NCBI RefSeq assembly: GCF_042652345.1
Contig: NZ_JBHSJJ010000003.1
Coordinates: 62,001 to 126,000, forward strand
Direction: 5' to 3'
DNA from: Negadavirga shengliensis
GTDB lineage: Bacteria; Bacteroidota; Bacteroidia; Cytophagales; Cyclobacteriaceae
DNA length: 64,000 bases
Both the position numbers and the translations under genes were made by a program. The notes under the pieces are model-generated. The model worked only from the letters and a program-made list of their open reading frames with translations. It had not been told where the DNA came from and did not search any database. Below are positions 63,010 through 64,000 of the stretch, piece by piece; the first letter of the stretch is position 1, and the number at the start of each line of letters is the position of its first letter.

Positions 63010-63696
63010 CTATTTTAATAATGGACAACCGAGCCAAATGTTTGGATCCGGACAGTTGCTTAGATAATAAGTTTTGTCTTTTTCCCCGCATACACCGGGA
63101 TAATCTCCGTGATAGTCTTGTAGGTTGCGGATCAGCTGAAAATGCAGGTGAGGCGGCCAGCCGCCATTTTCTTCTGTACTCCCTAAATGGCCGATCTTTT
63201 CCCCTTGCCGGATTTTTTTTCCGATTGCTAAATTAGCCAAATCCCTCCGGCTGAGATGTCCATATAAACTATAAATAATGATATCATTATGCAATCGGTG
63301 TTCCAAAATAACCGTTGGCCCGTAATTTCCAAAACCGATATTGTCCTTGAACCCGTGAATAAGACCACCAACGGGACAATATACCGGATGACCCGCGGCA
63401 GTCCAGATGTCTATTCCCAGATGGATGTTTCTATAATCCATAGAAGCCTGTGCAAATACCTGGCTTCTTGAATAAATCTGCCTGTTTTCACCATAGCCCC
63501 CAACGGCAAACATAGCCTTGTTTTCCTCCATCTGACGTTCTATGTGTTTGATGAAATTTTGGTTATTTACAAAATCAACTTCATTTAATTTTGGATTGGT
63601 TTTGCTTAGATCAAGGACAAACGTATTCCCCGCATGCAGTTCAGCTCCCATAATGGGGTAGGTTGTGGTCGGTGTCTGAAGTAAGTCCCGGTGCAT
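63010..63696 (-). CDS. M23-family metallopeptidase
   Basis: About 229 residues from ATG 63696, chosen because the sequence before it overlaps the divergent gene at 63804 and looks non-coding. The LytM/M23 motif is GYGENRQIYSRSQVF, then HLGIDIW (HxxxD, Zn ligands), PTVILEHRL, YSLYGHLSRRDL and PPHLHFQLI (HxH, third Zn ligand). No signal peptide was recognised at this start. Such enzymes cut peptidoglycan cross-bridges, but Bacteroidota members of this short type may have another substrate. First gene of the M23-M20-alr operon. Confidence 0.85.
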   Translation of the reverse strand: MHRDLLQTPTTTYPIMGAELHAGNTFVLDLSKTNPKLNEVDFVNNQNFIKHIERQMEENKAMFAVGGYGENRQIYSRSQVFAQASMDYRNIHLGIDIWTAAGHPVYCPVGGLIHGFKDNIGFGNYGPTVILEHRLHNDIIIYSLYGHLSRRDLANLAIGKKIRQGEKIGHLGSTEENGGWPPHLHFQLIRNLQDYHGDYPGVCGEKDKTYYLSNCPDPNIWLGCPLLK

Positions 63697-63803
63697 GTCA
63701 TTCAATATATGAAAATTATTTTGATGAGCGGCTTTTAGAAAATATTTTGCAAAAACAGAATCCCGCAATTGGCTGTAATCATAATTAAGTGCAATTTTAA
63801 GGC

Positions 63804-64000
63804 ATGAATAACCCCGGTTTACCTCGTTTGGATGAAATACAACAAGCGCGTGCCAGGATCGACCATATGATTCACTGGACACCCTTGCTGACAAGTACCG
63901 CAGTGAACAAGATGGCCCGGTGCCAGGTTTATTTTAAATGCGAAAACCTGCAAAAAACAGGAGCCTTCAAGGCGAGGGGAGCAGCCAACGCGGTGATGAA
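63804..64000 (+). CDS. Threonine dehydratase/serine racemase-like PLP enzyme, truncated by the window
   Basis: Only the first 65 codons are present. From the ATG at 63804 it reads MNNPGLPRLDEIQQARARID, then HWTPLLTSTAVNKMARCQVYFKCENLQKTGAFKARGA. This is the start of the fold-type II PLP family with the PLP lysine in GAFKARGA. It may be threonine ammonia-lyase (ilvA/tdcB), serine racemase or a close relative; the rest lies outside. It diverges from the M23 operon, with about 107 bp between the two starts. Confidence 0.85.
   Translation, partial: MNNPGLPRLDEIQQARARIDHMIHWTPLLTSTAVNKMARCQVYFKCENLQKTGAFKARGAANAVM

Overview
The window looks like part of a chromosome from an environmental member of the Bacteroidota, most likely the Cytophagia/Cyclobacteriaceae. 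The evidence is the Bacteroidota promoter consensus (TTG, about 20 nt, TAnnTTTG) upstream of several genes, few Shine-Dalgarno sites, and Bacteroidota gene sets: a TPR protein beside ribH, a DUF4783 protein beside nadC, coaX followed by an outer-membrane protein, a TPR protein, lptC and a CBS-domain membrane protein, DUF6427, and many 6-bladed beta-propeller lipoproteins. I found no rRNA, tRNA or CRISPR array. The genus is an inference.

Layout. 0-0.9 kb: AT-rich DNA with a four-unit 112-113 bp tandem repeat. 1-9.6 kb: housekeeping genes (TPR protein, ribH, lysC, an ABC exporter, nadC with a DUF4783 protein, gpmI). 9.8-11.6 kb: an RHH/PIN toxin-antitoxin-like pair and a secreted sialidase-fold protein. 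12.2-22.0 kb: an accessory island with a GT-C membrane protein and a GT2 glycosyltransferase, a small exported cysteine peptide, one intact propeller lipoprotein, then a decayed mosaic of propeller genes, a duplicated glycosyltransferase fragment and a dead IS1595-type element, ending in another intact propeller gene. Two degenerate same-orientation sequences lie at its two edges. 22.3-53.4 kb: mostly conserved core genes (nhaD-like antiporter, anmK, coaX, lptC, a PpiD-like foldase, rsmI, a large AsmA-like protein, a TonB receptor, glyA, tatC, rpiB, rbfA, a LolC/E-like permease, a SNF2 helicase, purU). 54.5-60.6 kb: a second accessory locus with a small HTH protein ending in a G12 tract, a cysteine-rich exported peptide, a propeller lipoprotein, an O-antigen-ligase-like membrane protein with TPRs, and a transglutaminase-like lipoprotein. 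60.7-64 kb: an M23-M20-alr operon and the truncated start of a threonine-dehydratase-like gene.

The most interesting theme is the repeated pairing of a small exported cysteine-containing peptide (NVEALA-like leader), a stem-loop just after the peptide stop codon, and a 6-bladed beta-propeller lipoprotein. It occurs twice, about 40 kb apart, each time beside membrane glycan-handling genes (GT-C plus GT2 at locus 1, a Wzy/ligase-like protein at locus 2). I suggest a cell-envelope peptide system in which the peptide is made in excess of its lipoprotein partner through partial termination, and may be modified or displayed by the neighbouring enzymes. The function is unproven. Locus 1 also shows gene birth and decay: duplicated propeller genes, one broken by a 5-bp tandem duplication, one by two frameshifts, and three or more orphan fragments.
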